A stretch of DNA of 64,000 nt, taken from positions 22,642,264 through 22,706,263 of the forward strand of contig NC_034011.1 in the NCBI RefSeq assembly GCF_000346465.2, written 5' to 3'. The DNA comes from Prunus persica (lineage: Eukaryota; Streptophyta; Magnoliopsida; Rosales; Rosaceae). A model generated the notes under the pieces. That model searched no databases. It saw only the letters and a program-made list of their open reading frames with translations, and was not told the DNA's origin. A program made the translations under genes and the position numbers. Positions 11,369-20,633 of the stretch are shown here, piece after piece; the stretch's first letter is position 1, and every line of letters begins with the position of its first letter.

Positions 11369-12785
11369 TCATTCACACGTACCAGACTCGGGACAATCGA
11401 TTGTTATTGTTTCTTGGCCGAGAGCAATCTTCGTGCATAGATGAATATCTTCGTTTTCCAAGCTGCTCCAATTGGGCTCTTCACTCTGTATCTCCCCCTG
11501 AAGAGTAGAATTGGATGTTGGGTCATAGAAGAACATCTCCAATTCTAGAAAGGTGACATCCAAAGTGACATAGGTTCGCCGGGAATGGGGGTGATAACAT
11601 CAATAGCCTTTCTGATGAGTGGCATAACCTAAAAAACACAACGAAATGCACATGGATCAAGTTTGCTTCGTTGATTTTTGTGGAGATGAACGAATGGCAC
11701 ACAGCCACAAATGCAAAGGGTAAGCACCAAAACAGAGGGTAGAGGCCCGTGTTACGCGAGCACTTGTAATGGAGTTTTGAAATTCAAGACCTAGAAGGCA
11801 TGCGGTTGATAAGATGGACAATATCATCCAAGTGATGATGAGGAACATGGCCAACAATGAGAAGAGCACGGGCTGTTTCAAGGAGATGATGATTCTTCCA
11901 TTCGGCAGTATCATTTTGTTGTGGTGTCTGGGGGCAAGTTGTCTCATGAATAATGCCATGTGTCCGGAAATAAGTCTGAAAGTCATGATTAACAAATTCT
12001 CCATCATTGTCAGAGGGAAGAATCTGTATTCAAGCATTGAACTGTGTTTCCATCTGTTTGTGAAAGGATTGGAACATGAAAAACACTTCATTCTTATTTT
12101 TCATCAAATAAAGCCATGTCATCTGTATACAATCATCTACGAATATGACAAACTAACGAACACCAGAATGAGTAGAAATAAGTGATGGTTCCCAAACATC
12201 AGAATGAATTAAAGCAAAAGGAATAATACTTTTATTCATACTTAAATGATAGGGTGCTCTATGACTCGTGGCTAAAATGCAAGTGTCACATTTAAAATGT
12301 GAGTCCTTAAATACAGAAATGAACTCGGGCAATAAGTGTCTCATATAACCAAAAGATGGATGCCCCAAACGTCGGTGCCAGAGCCAAATCTATTGGTGCT
12401 TGTCATCAGACGGATGCTTTACACTGTTGGCACATCCCATACTGAAGTCATCCACATAGTACAATCCCCCTCTTTTAGTACCACGCCCAATGATCTCCTT
12501 CGTGAGAATATCCTGTGGTTAACAAAAATTAGGATAAATTAGTGCACAACAATTTAGTTGTTCAGTTGCCTGGCTCACAGACGTTAATTTATTGGACAAG
12601 ATGGAACGAGTAGAGTATTGAAAAGGGACAGAGAAGGTGAAAGGGCGACAGTGCCGGCCCCTGTCACAAGATAGGTAACTCCATTCGCATTGGCAATACT
12701 TGTGCCGCAGGGTGTAGTGGTGTGCAAAAAATAATTCCGATCAAAAGTCATATGATCAATGGCACCAGAATTAATTATCCAACTA
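11369..12785 (-). pseudogene. Copia protease and integrase remnants
   Basis: At about 12735-12785 the minus strand reads WIINSGAIDHMTF, the copia protease site with the usual Asp replaced by Asn. At 12153-12368 is a GAG-pre-integrase segment (MGHPSFGYMRHLLP, KCDTCILATSHRAPY, IHSDVWEPS). The integrase core at 11657-12150 is frameshifted. Confidence 0.8.
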
Positions 12786-13126
12786 GTAGTATCTCATAGA
12801 TCAGAAGTATGAAATACATAACCACAGTTACCTGAGACATTCGAAAGCGCGGGACTATCAGTAGGGTCTACCTGCGAAAACAAGGCTAATTGGGGTTCGG
12901 TAGAGATAAGAGCAGCACGGCCGGAACTACTAGCAGTTTCTCTGAGCTTGCGAGCGCATAGGTCTTCCGACCAATCAGGATAACCATTCAGCTTAAAACA
13001 GGTGTCGTGGGTATGTTTAGGGTTGCCACAGTGCGTGCAACCACTTCCATTAGTCGGAGCCTTGGGACGGGAAGGTGGGATGGGTTTAGAAGGTGGCGCA
13101 CCAGCAGCAGTAGCATATGACTGGAT

Positions 13127-13930
13127 TTAAAGGTGGGCCACAGTAGAGGAATTCTGAGGCAGTTCGGCACGAGTAGGAGGACCTGATTGAGGTGCACTCT
13201 TGGCCGCTAAGCCAGCGCCAGTGGGTGCAGATGAACCCATCATCACAGCTTGTCGAACATCTTCACAGCGGACATAGGCATATGCTTGCATCACAGTAGA
13301 GAATGGAGTTATGTGAAGAATATCACTTCGGGCCTTATCAAGACGATCATCAAGGCCATCCAAAAATATGTAAACTCGATCTTCTTGCAGAATATCATTA
13401 TAGCACTTGATATCACTTTCATACTCCATCATATTTGGACGACGGAAATCAATCTCTCCATAAGCTTTGGAGAGTATTGTAATAGGTTTCAATGGAACTG
13501 CCAGCTTGTCGCATACGGGAGACTCGTCGTTTCAGATCATAAACCTGAGAGGTGTTAGTGCCATCATAGTAAGTTGTGGTAATTGCATCCCACTCTGCTT
13601 TTGCCATCGGAAAACGAATGAAATTTCCAATCAAGCTCTGCTCCAGAGAATTGATGGCCATCCCTTCACAATAGAGTTCTTGGTGCGCCAGTGGGGAAAT
13701 GTTGGAGCAATCGAAAGAGGTTGTGGAAGATCCCCATTAATATATCCCAATTTGTCTTTGCTAGAGATATACAACTCGACAACTTGGGACCATAGGGCAT
13801 AGTTGGTGCCATTCAACTTTATGCCAATTTGTGTAGCGGAAGCTTCATAGGTAATCGTCATCGGAATCATCGTCTGATTCGGGTTCAAGGTCATCGTCTG
13901 ATTCGAGTTCGGGGTCGTCGTCTGAGTCAA
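13127..13930 (-). pseudogene. Copia gag remnant
   Basis: Three overlapping minus-strand frames together give a copia gag: IGIKLNGTNYALWSQVVELY, then NSLEQSLIGNFIRFPMAKAE with WDAITTTYYDGTNTSQVYDL, then RVYIFLDGLDDRLDKARSDI. An Asp/Glu-rich frame at 13845-14099 covers the leader and may represent a displaced N-terminus. At least two frameshifts separate the parts. Confidence 0.8.
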
Positions 13931-14159
13931 GTTCAGGGTCGTCTTGGTAGGATCCTGATTTAGGATCAGGTTCGAGGTCTGAGTCTACATCTTCATTAGT
14001 TGAGCCACTTGGGCACTCAACTCGGCTATGGTTGGTTGAATGAGAGGAGGAAGCAATGGTGCTACCGCCATGAGGATTAGAAGAGTCATCCTCCCCCATG
14101 ATAGCTGCTAGGGCTTAGAAACTAGAGTCAGCAAACCCAAGATCGCCGCTTTGATACCA

Positions 14160-14394
14160 TGTTAAAATAAGAAAATTATGAGAGAATATTTGTTTGTGAG
14201 AATTTTCTGTATATTCTTCTCCTTGTAGGAGGTCATATTTATAATACAACGAAACATGAATGGGCAAGTCAATAATAAATTCCTAAATCTATTTACAGTA
14301 AGAAATCATAAATTAAAGTAAATCAATTACAATTATAATAGGAATTCTTGGTGTGTAAGGAAAGTAAGTCAATAGTCCACAAGTCACGCCAACA
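14160..14394 (-). repeat. 5' LTR of copia element 1
   Basis: 235 bp, TGTTAAAATAAG...CACGCCAACA in plus-strand reading. The TTTCC target duplication follows at 14395-14399, and the primer-binding site adjoins it on the internal side. Confidence 0.9.
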
Positions 14395-14902
14395 TTTCCA
14401 ACACGGCAAAATAAAAGGAAAATCTAGCTAATGAGTCCAAGTTTCAAACTTTTTATTGATCTGTTGGTGGGTAGATAGTAGAATTGGTCATGACTGAATT
14501 CTTGTTGACTGTTGAAGAAGGCACACAAATTTGCTCAAACGTAAGTAAGGCGCGGCTCATTTCTATATTACCATAATAATGAAACAATTGAAACGCAGAT
14601 TGATTGACTTGGTCCGTTGCGGCTGACAAAGCTACAAATGGCATCAAACTCTGTTCATACATGGTTTTGTGGTCCAATTTATTGCATGGTTGGTTGACCA
14701 CATGACCTGAGTTTCTCCAAAGGTGACAAAATTTTACATGCAGACCTGTATGCGACAAAATATCATCGCGCCATTTGTGGCAAAAACTCAAAGATAAACT
14801 CTTCTGCCTGCAATGGCACGATGATGACTTTGCCGCACAGCTGCCCAAGTCCAATCTCCACCAAATGACCCAAACCATGGGGTAGAACAGAAATTCAAGT
14901 CC

Positions 14903-14904
14903 GC

Positions 14905-14952
<48 letters not shown>
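14903..14952. repeat. (CT)n microsatellite in RLK1 leader
   Basis: About 25 CT units, interrupted near the 5' end. RLK copy 2 keeps only a short tract at the equivalent place (about 32813-32824). Confidence 0.9.
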
Positions 14953-14971
14953 TTCTTTAAAGTTTAAGTTC

Positions 14972-15041
14972 TTGGTGCAATACATTATCTAGAACTTGTC
15001 TGCAAATTGGTGCAATACATTATCTAGAACTTGTCTGCAAA
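14972..15041 (+). repeat. 35-bp tandem duplication in RLK1 5' leader
   Basis: Two exact 35-bp units, each starting TTGGTGCAATACATTATC. RLK copy 2 has one unit, so the duplication arose after the segmental duplication. It adds an upstream ATG-containing stretch (14996 and 15031) ahead of the proposed start at 15058. Confidence 0.9.
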
Positions 15042-15057
15042 TTGGTTTTGTGCAGCC

Positions 15058-17571
15058 ATGGATGCCAAAACCAAACAAAGTTTGGTGCTTTTGCTTTGCT
15101 TATGCCTACATCTCAAAACCCATGTTTGCCTTGCAGTTGACACCATCACTGCAAACCAATCTCTCTCTGGCGATCAAACTATTCTCTCTGCAGAAAAGGT
15201 TTTTGAGCTGGGTTTCTTCAAACCAGGTAATTCTTCAAACTACTACATAGGCATGTGGTACTCTAAACGACTAGTATCTTTGGAGACCATAGTTTGGGTG
15301 GCAAATAGGGAAACACCAGTTTCTGATAGATTTTCTTCAGTCTTGAGGATCACAGATGGTAATTTAGTTCTTTTTAATGAGTCCAACACTCCAATTTGGT
15401 CCACATATTTAGCCTCCACCGCCAACTCAGGTTCTGCAGAAGCAGTTCTTTTAGATAGTGGAAACCTTGTCTTAAGAAATGCTGGGTCTAATGCTAATAC
15501 ATCAGAGCCTTTGTGGCAAAGCTTTGATCATCCAACTCATACATGGCTACCAGGAGCTAGAATTGGATTCAACAGTGTCACCACTTCATGGAAGAGTTCA
15601 GAGGATCCTGCACCAGGTCTTTTCACTCTTGAGCTTGACCCCAATGGAAGTAATGCATATCGCTTACTTTGGAATAGGTCTAGACAGTATTGGAGCAGTG
15701 GAGCATGGGATGAAAAGTCACGTATTTTCAGCGGGGTTCCTGAGATGAATCGTAACTATTTCTACAATTTCAGCTTTGTTAAAAACAAAAACGAAAGTTA
15801 TTTCACCTATTCTATTTATAATACTCAGATAATATCTCGATTCGTGGTGCATACCTCAGGGCAGATTCAGCAACACACATGGTTGGAGAATCCTGGCAAG
15901 TGGAATTTTTTTTGGAGCAAACCAGGAAAGCGATGTGATGTTTATGATTTATGCGGGGCATTCGGCAGTTGCAACGAGGTAAACCCGGTCTCCTGTAATT
16001 GTTTGACAGGTTTTGAGCCAAAGTTGCAGAGGGATTGGAATTTGCAGGCTTATTCTGGTGGGTGTAAAAGAAAAACCCCTCTGCATTGTGAGAATGCTAC
16101 TAGTGCTGACGGGAAGCAAGACCAGTTTCTGAAAAAGCCTGGGATGTCATTGCCTGAAAATGAGCAGTCTGTGAAGGTTGAGACTATTGCTGGATGTGAA
16201 TCAATCTGCTTAAATAATTGCTCTTGCACTGCTTATGCTTATAATAGCAGTGGATGTTCAATTTGGATAGGAGACCTCTTCAATCTGCAAGAAATCACAT
16301 CAAGTGATAGTCAGGGAATAACTTTGTACCTCAGACTTGCAGCTTCAGAGTTTAAGAGTCCTAAAAGCAATAAGGGATTGATTATTGGTGTTGTGGCAGG
16401 CTCAGCTGCTGGAATAGCAATTCTCTTAGGCCTTATTGTGGTTGTAATCTTGAGACAAAGGAAGAGAGTGACTGGAACGGGAAAAGCAGTAGAGGGTTCA
16501 TTGGTGGCCTTTGGGTACAGAGATCTGCAAGATGCAACAAAGAACTTCTCAGAAAAATTGGGGGGAGGAGGCTTTGGTTCTGTTTTCAAAGGGACCCTGC
16601 CTGATTCATCTGTCATAGCAGTAAAGAAGCTTGAAAGTGTCAACCAAGGAGAGAAGCAATTCAGAACTGAAGTGAGCACAATAGGGACAATTCAACATGT
16701 CAATCTTGTCCGGCTTCGCGGGTTCTGCTCTGAAGGTACAAAAAGGATGTTGGTCTATGATTACATGCCGAATGGATCATTGGATTCTCACCTTTTCCAT
16801 GATACGCGTCCAAATGTTTTGGATTGGAAAACAAGGTACCAAATTGCTCTAGGGACAGCAAGAGGGTTGGCTTATCTTCATTTGAAATGCAGAGATTGCA
16901 TCATACATTGTGACATAAAGCCAGAAAACATTCTTGTAGATAATGAACTTGGTCCAAAAGTGGCAGACTTTGGCCTTGCAAAGCTTGTTGGAAGAGAGTT
17001 CAGCCGGGTCCTGACAACCATAAGAGGGACAAGAGGCTATCTTGCACCAGAGTGGATTTCAGGAGTGGCAATAACAATGAAAGCTGATGTTTACAGCTAT
17101 GGAATGATGCTGTTTGAATTCGTGTCGGGACGAAGAAACTCTGAGCAATCTGAAGATGGCAAAGTTAGATTCTTCCCAAGTTGGGCTGCTAGCCAGATAA
17201 GCACTGCAGAAACTGATGTGCTGAGCCTATTAGACCCCAGACTAGATGGAAATGCTGATGTACAAGAGCTCACAAGGATTTGTAGAGTTGCTTGCTGGTG
17301 TGTTCAAGATGATGAGGCTCATAGGCCATCAATGGGCCAGGTGGTCCAAATCCTTGAGGGAGTTTCAGATGTCAACTTGCCACCAATACCAAGATCTCTC
17401 CAATTCCTTGGAGACGACCAGGAGCACATAATCTTCTTCACTGAGTCATCCTCAAGCCAGAGTTCACATCAAAGGAGCAATAACACTTCAACAGCTTCCT
17501 CTCAGACCAAGAGCACCACATCTTCAACCATCTCCAAGAGATCTGAAGAAGAGCGTCAAATAAACACTTGA
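15058..17571 (+). CDS. G-type lectin S-receptor-like serine/threonine kinase, copy 1
   Basis: Single-exon, 837 aa from the ATG at 15058 (GCCATGG context, directly before a signal peptide); the in-frame ATG at 15031 would spoil the signal peptide. Order: signal peptide 1-26, bulb-type lectin about 30-150, S-locus glycoprotein domain with WQSFDHPTHTWLPG, EGF-like CDVYDLCGAFGSC, PAN with conserved cysteines to about 420, one membrane helix about 439-460, kinase about 495-770. The glycine loop GGGGFGSVF, VIAVKK lysine, IIHCDIKPENIL and DFG are present. HCD instead of HRD makes it a non-RD kinase, usual in this SD-2 branch and often linked to immune-type signalling (family knowledge). Relative to copy 2 it lacks six residues before TSWKSSEDPAPG and has Leu for Glu in LHEKC. 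Ser/Thr-rich tail. Confidence 0.95.
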   Translation: MDAKTKQSLVLLLCLCLHLKTHVCLAVDTITANQSLSGDQTILSAEKVFELGFFKPGNSSNYYIGMWYSKRLVSLETIVWVANRETPVSDRFSSVLRITDGNLVLFNESNTPIWSTYLASTANSGSAEAVLLDSGNLVLRNAGSNANTSEPLWQSFDHPTHTWLPGARIGFNSVTTSWKSSEDPAPGLFTLELDPNGSNAYRLLWNRSRQYWSSGAWDEKSRIFSGVPEMNRNYFYNFSFVKNKNESYFTYSIYNTQIISRFVVHTSGQIQQHTWLENPGKWNFFWSKPGKRCDVYDLCGAFGSCNEVNPVSCNCLTGFEPKLQRDWNLQAYSGGCKRKTPLHCENATSADGKQDQFLKKPGMSLPENEQSVKVETIAGCESICLNNCSCTAYAYNSSGCSIWIGDLFNLQEITSSDSQGITLYLRLAASEFKSPKSNKGLIIGVVAGSAAGIAILLGLIVVVILRQRKRVTGTGKAVEGSLVAFGYRDLQDATKNFSEKLGGGGFGSVFKGTLPDSSVIAVKKLESVNQGEKQFRTEVSTIGTIQHVNLVRLRGFCSEGTKRMLVYDYMPNGSLDSHLFHDTRPNVLDWKTRYQIALGTARGLAYLHLKCRDCIIHCDIKPENILVDNELGPKVADFGLAKLVGREFSRVLTTIRGTRGYLAPEWISGVAITMKADVYSYGMMLFEFVSGRRNSEQSEDGKVRFFPSWAASQISTAETDVLSLLDPRLDGNADVQELTRICRVACWCVQDDEAHRPSMGQVVQILEGVSDVNLPPIPRSLQFLGDDQEHIIFFTESSSSQSSHQRSNNTSTASSQTKSTTSSTISKRSEEERQINT

Positions 17572-18455
17572 TGTGCCTTTTCCATTTGGTCATTTGGTTT
17601 GAGCCTTCTAAGTAATTGTCATTTGTATTATATATTTTTATATAGTTTCTTTTGATTTGGTATGATAATTGTATTATTGTTTATATATATTCCAAGAGCC
17701 TTGCTTCAGAACAAAGTCCTTGGAGATAAAATTGCTGTTTCTATTTGAAAAGCTTCATTTGCACAAATGAAAATTGGACTGAAAATTATAATTGAACCAT
17801 TCTCGAGTGTGTTTCAATTGAACCACATAAATAGACGATTTAACGGCTAGACTCAAATATAATCAAAATGAGAGTTTGTCACTCTTGAGATATGCTCGTA
17901 TTTTGTGAAATTAAATATTTGAAGGTTGCTCTTCTTGAAAGAGATTAGAGAAAAATTAAGGAAGTTTGATGAAAGAATTGCAAGATTGTGCCATCATTTT
18001 TTATTCCTCTACATAAAATGGATAGAGCAAAAACGACAGCGTAGCAAACAGATGGCAAACATACAAAACCTTAATCAACCGTTAAACCCCAAAAAAGAAC
18101 CCAACTATTAATTTTTGCTTTTCAAATTCGTTCCCGTTACGCGCCTTCTTCTTTCTCTCTCAGGTACTCTCTCTGCAACTATTATGATTTTCTTTTTCAT
18201 TACAAATATAATCGACAGAAAATAGTTTTCCTTCAATCTTCTGTGGCTCTTGTTGTATTTCTCCCTTTACTTTCTATGAATTTTACTTAAAAAGATTGGA
18301 TTTTTCCTTGAAAAGTAGACCACATATAAGTTGGGTATGTTAGGGTTTCTTTGGATGAGATTGAATTGCTATGTTCAAGTTTCTTGAGGATGGAATGAAC
18401 CCTTCTTCTTCTTTTGTGTACCCTCTTGGTGTGTGATTAGATTCGTCTAAAGAAT
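17572..18455. other. RLK1 3' UTR and 5' region of the truncated DUF789 copy
   Basis: Matches the sequence after RLK2 (35426-35589, 36181-36420) and before the intact DUF789 gene (40345-40741), without the LINE and PIF insertions present there. This shows the uninterrupted ancestral arrangement. No additional gene. Confidence 0.7.
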
Positions 18456-18952
18456 ATGAACGGAAAGGCGATGAACCAGAAAGGGGAAATTTTATGTACG
18501 GATAATCCTATATCTTTATGTACGGAAAATCCAGATGGAAAGATTTAAGAGAAGAAGAAGAAATGGAATAGGAAGAAAGGGAAGTTAGCTAAGAAGTTAG
18601 CTAAGATTTAAGACAAAACCACTGGTGAAGGAACAACCAAGTTACAGATATCCAGCTGTAGAGAATAGTGACTGGGTTGAGCTTGGTAAAAGTTTGGAAG
18701 CTAATGCATTGGTTTTTTCTGGACACAACAGTGGTGCTTATGGGAGAACGCCCCGGAGAGTATTGGGTGAAGCACCACAATGGGTTGCTTCTCAACAGAG
18801 TTTGAACTTCTTTGGGTTGCATGATAAGTTTGTTTCATATTTAAAAAAGAATTTTCACAGGTTCCTTTTGGCATGCACCATTACAAGAATAGAGATACAG
18901 CCAAAAGAATGTTTTACAATGATCATCATGTTGCAAGTCATGGATATAAACT
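18456..18952 (+). pseudogene. Truncated DUF789-family gene copy
   Basis: Aligns with the first exon of the intact gene at 40742. The start MNGKAMNQKGE is retained but a stop follows at about codon 30. An internal deletion of roughly 0.3 kb (the part matching about 40880-41240) removes coding sequence. The copy ends at the duplication junction, so more than half of the protein, including the DUF789 core, is absent. It cannot make a DUF789 protein. Confidence 0.9.
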
Positions 18953-19232
18953 CTGAGGAGGAAACGGCGTCGTTGGGGAGATTGGGGTCGACTGACGCCC
19001 ACTCGGCGCCGTAGAGGACGCTCGTGGGGAGCACGTGGAGGAGGACGACGGAGTCCCCGGGCCGGAGGTAGTTCTGTATAGCCCATTGGACCGCGAAGGC
19101 CCTCTCCTCGCTTAAATAGACGGCGATCGCGACCTAATTCCGCTGGTCCCCGCCGGAGGCTGTTGGGGGTGCCCTGGTTAGCGGGAAGCTGGAGGAGGAA
19201 GGTTGGATGTGTACGGACGGTGGTGGGTTCAT
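18953..19232 (-). pseudogene. Truncated universal stress protein copy
   Basis: Aligns to 3578-3854. It keeps the ATG (19232-19230) and the first residues MNPPPSVHIQPSSSSF, but a 2-bp insertion near 19135 shifts the frame and gives an immediate stop after GGDQRN. The 3' two-thirds of the gene, with the nucleotide-binding motif, is missing beyond the junction. Confidence 0.9.
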
Positions 19233-19702
19233 TGTCCACACCAAAAAAAAAAAAAAAAAAAAGAGGTTGATTTCTATTTTAATACGGAGAGGGTTCTGGT
19301 TTGGAGGTTGGAGAGTGTTGCTTGCTTTGTCATGCATCCTTATTAAAATCAACAATGCTCATGAAGGTTTAAACATCCTTTTAAGTATTGATTTATAATG
19401 GAGGATGATGGCTCAGTGAGGGACATGATGCGACAAATTACTTTTTTTTTTTCGTGACAAAGGGATAGTCTAAACTACTAGTTTGAATCAGATAAATTGG
19501 CCCCTCATGTCTTTGAATGAACAATTTTCTGTATCGTTTGTCCTTAGGACATGGATGTTTAATTGGCCTCATGTCCTTAGGTCAGCGGAGAGATAATGTT
19601 TATGTTCCTATTATTTGTGAATTGATGTAAATGCAACCAATATTGCCGGGAGGAACTGATAATGACATGTCTGTATGTTTTGGATTAATTAAGTCATACG
19701 CG
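19233..19702. other. Duplicated spacer, right copy
   Basis: Homologous to 3855-4210. It contains a poly-A run and two short segments absent from the left copy: about 65 bp near 19283 and about 124 bp near 19427-19551, the latter flanked by GACATG repeats. No gene. Confidence 0.6.
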
Positions 19703-20408
19703 TGTTGGAAATAAAATCTTGTAAAATTGAAGGATTTGTTATAAAATTACTGAGATATGTGCGAATATTGAGCTGCACGTAAAGTAAATGAGACACAGTA
19801 TTCAACGAGGTTCGGCTATGCCTACGTCCCCGGAGAGCAGCAGTAGTAGCTTTTCCACTATGTAAAATAATAAGGCTACAACTTTAGTGTTTACAATATA
19901 TGTGGCTCACTAATTTATCTCTCTTGGAGAAATTTCTCTCCACTCTATTTTTCTCTCTACTTACTCACCCTCTTTCTTCCTTCTCTTCCTTTCTTTCTTT
20001 CCTCACTCATTCTTCTCTTCATTTTGGTGTATCTTACAAGTGAATGAGCAAGCCTATTTATAGGCAAAGTAAAAGACTTCTAATGGAGACATAATGATTT
20101 CTCCCCAACATTATAATTTCATCTTTTGACTAATCTTCCTTCTTTTCTAACACCATCATTTTTCCTTTTGACTACCATACTCAACACCATCATTTTTTTT
20201 CCATCATTTCTCTTTATGTGGGCTTCACCAATATTATTTACAACAGGATTATAAATATTGTAATTGTCTTTCCTATATTAGACCCCAAGGGTTTACAGGT
20301 TAAATCCGGATTGTATAGGAGATTGTAAACCTAGTATATAAATGATAGTATTATGTACAGTAGCATATCAATAACCGAACTATTATTCCATCTATTTTAT
20401 TCTTTACA
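19703..20408 (+). repeat. 5' LTR of copia element 2, interrupted by a solo LTR
   Basis: Removing the 19737-20245 insertion and one GGATT copy leaves an LTR of about 192 bp (19703-19736 plus 20251-20408). Confidence 0.8.
19737..20245 (-). mobile_element. Solo LTR nested in the copia 2 LTR
   Basis: A 509-bp copy of the LTR family found at 30383-30906, in reverse orientation, TG...CA, flanked by GGATT on both sides (19732-19736, 20246-20250). The internal region is absent, so it is a solo LTR left by LTR-LTR recombination. It contains the same pyrimidine-rich stretch and CCTATTTATAGGC promoter-like motif. Confidence 0.9.
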
Positions 20409-20633
20409 TGATATTAGAGCACCAATCCATTGGCTCGTGATTTACATTTTTATTTTCTTTTGAAACTTTTGAGGGTTTCACTCCCTTGTCTTCACCATGG
20501 ACAATTCCAGTGTCCTTGCTGGGAATCATCCACAGCAGCCACGTGATAGCAATAAACATGCTGCAATTTTTCAGCACATTGGGTCAACACAAGTCTTCCA
20601 GCAGCCCTTTCTCAAACAGTCCCTTTCTCTCAT

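Larger units (their letters stand above)
9251..14394 (-). mobile_element. Ty1/copia LTR retrotransposon, complete but coding-dead
   Basis: A 5144-bp element lies between TTTCC target duplications (9246-9250, 14395-14399). The right block keeps the empty site at about 32331-32340. Both LTRs are 235 bp and run TG...CA. On the minus strand the 5' LTR is followed by TGGTATCAAAGCGG at 14159-14146, close to the standard copia initiator-Met tRNA primer site. A purine-rich tract precedes the 3' LTR. Domain order gag, protease, integrase, RT, RNase H is copia type. Frameshifts and stops break all of them. It inserted only about 30 bp from the hAT-like element. Confidence 0.93.
14400..15057. other. RLK copy 1 promoter and 5' leader
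   Basis: Homologous to 32335-32893 in front of RLK copy 2, with about 9% difference by eye. It holds the (CT)n tract at 14903-14952 and the 35-bp tandem repeat at 14972-15041. Open frames on the minus strand here have disrupted counterparts in the other copy and are not genes. Confidence 0.6.
3575..18952. repeat. Left copy of tandem segmental duplication (USP to DUF789 5' part)
   Basis: Sequence from inside USP (about 3578) to inside the truncated DUF789 gene (18952) is repeated in order at 18950-41607. Matching landmarks are the USP N-terminal coding region, the spacer at 3960-4890, the tRNA-like patch at 6449, the RLK promoter, gene and 3' UTR, and the first part of the DUF789 gene. Spacers differ by roughly 5-10% by eye. 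The copies differ mainly by transposon insertions, four of which are specific to this copy. Confidence 0.9.

Noticed and set aside
14453..14878. 141-codon minus-strand frame, also partly open at 32381-32590
   Set aside because: The counterpart has different breaks and lies in the RLK promoter; conservation follows from the duplication.
15031..15057. Start of RLK1 at the upstream in-frame ATG (MSANWFCAA)
   Set aside because: These codons lie at the edge of a leader duplication, and the ATG at 15058 has the better context and begins the signal peptide.
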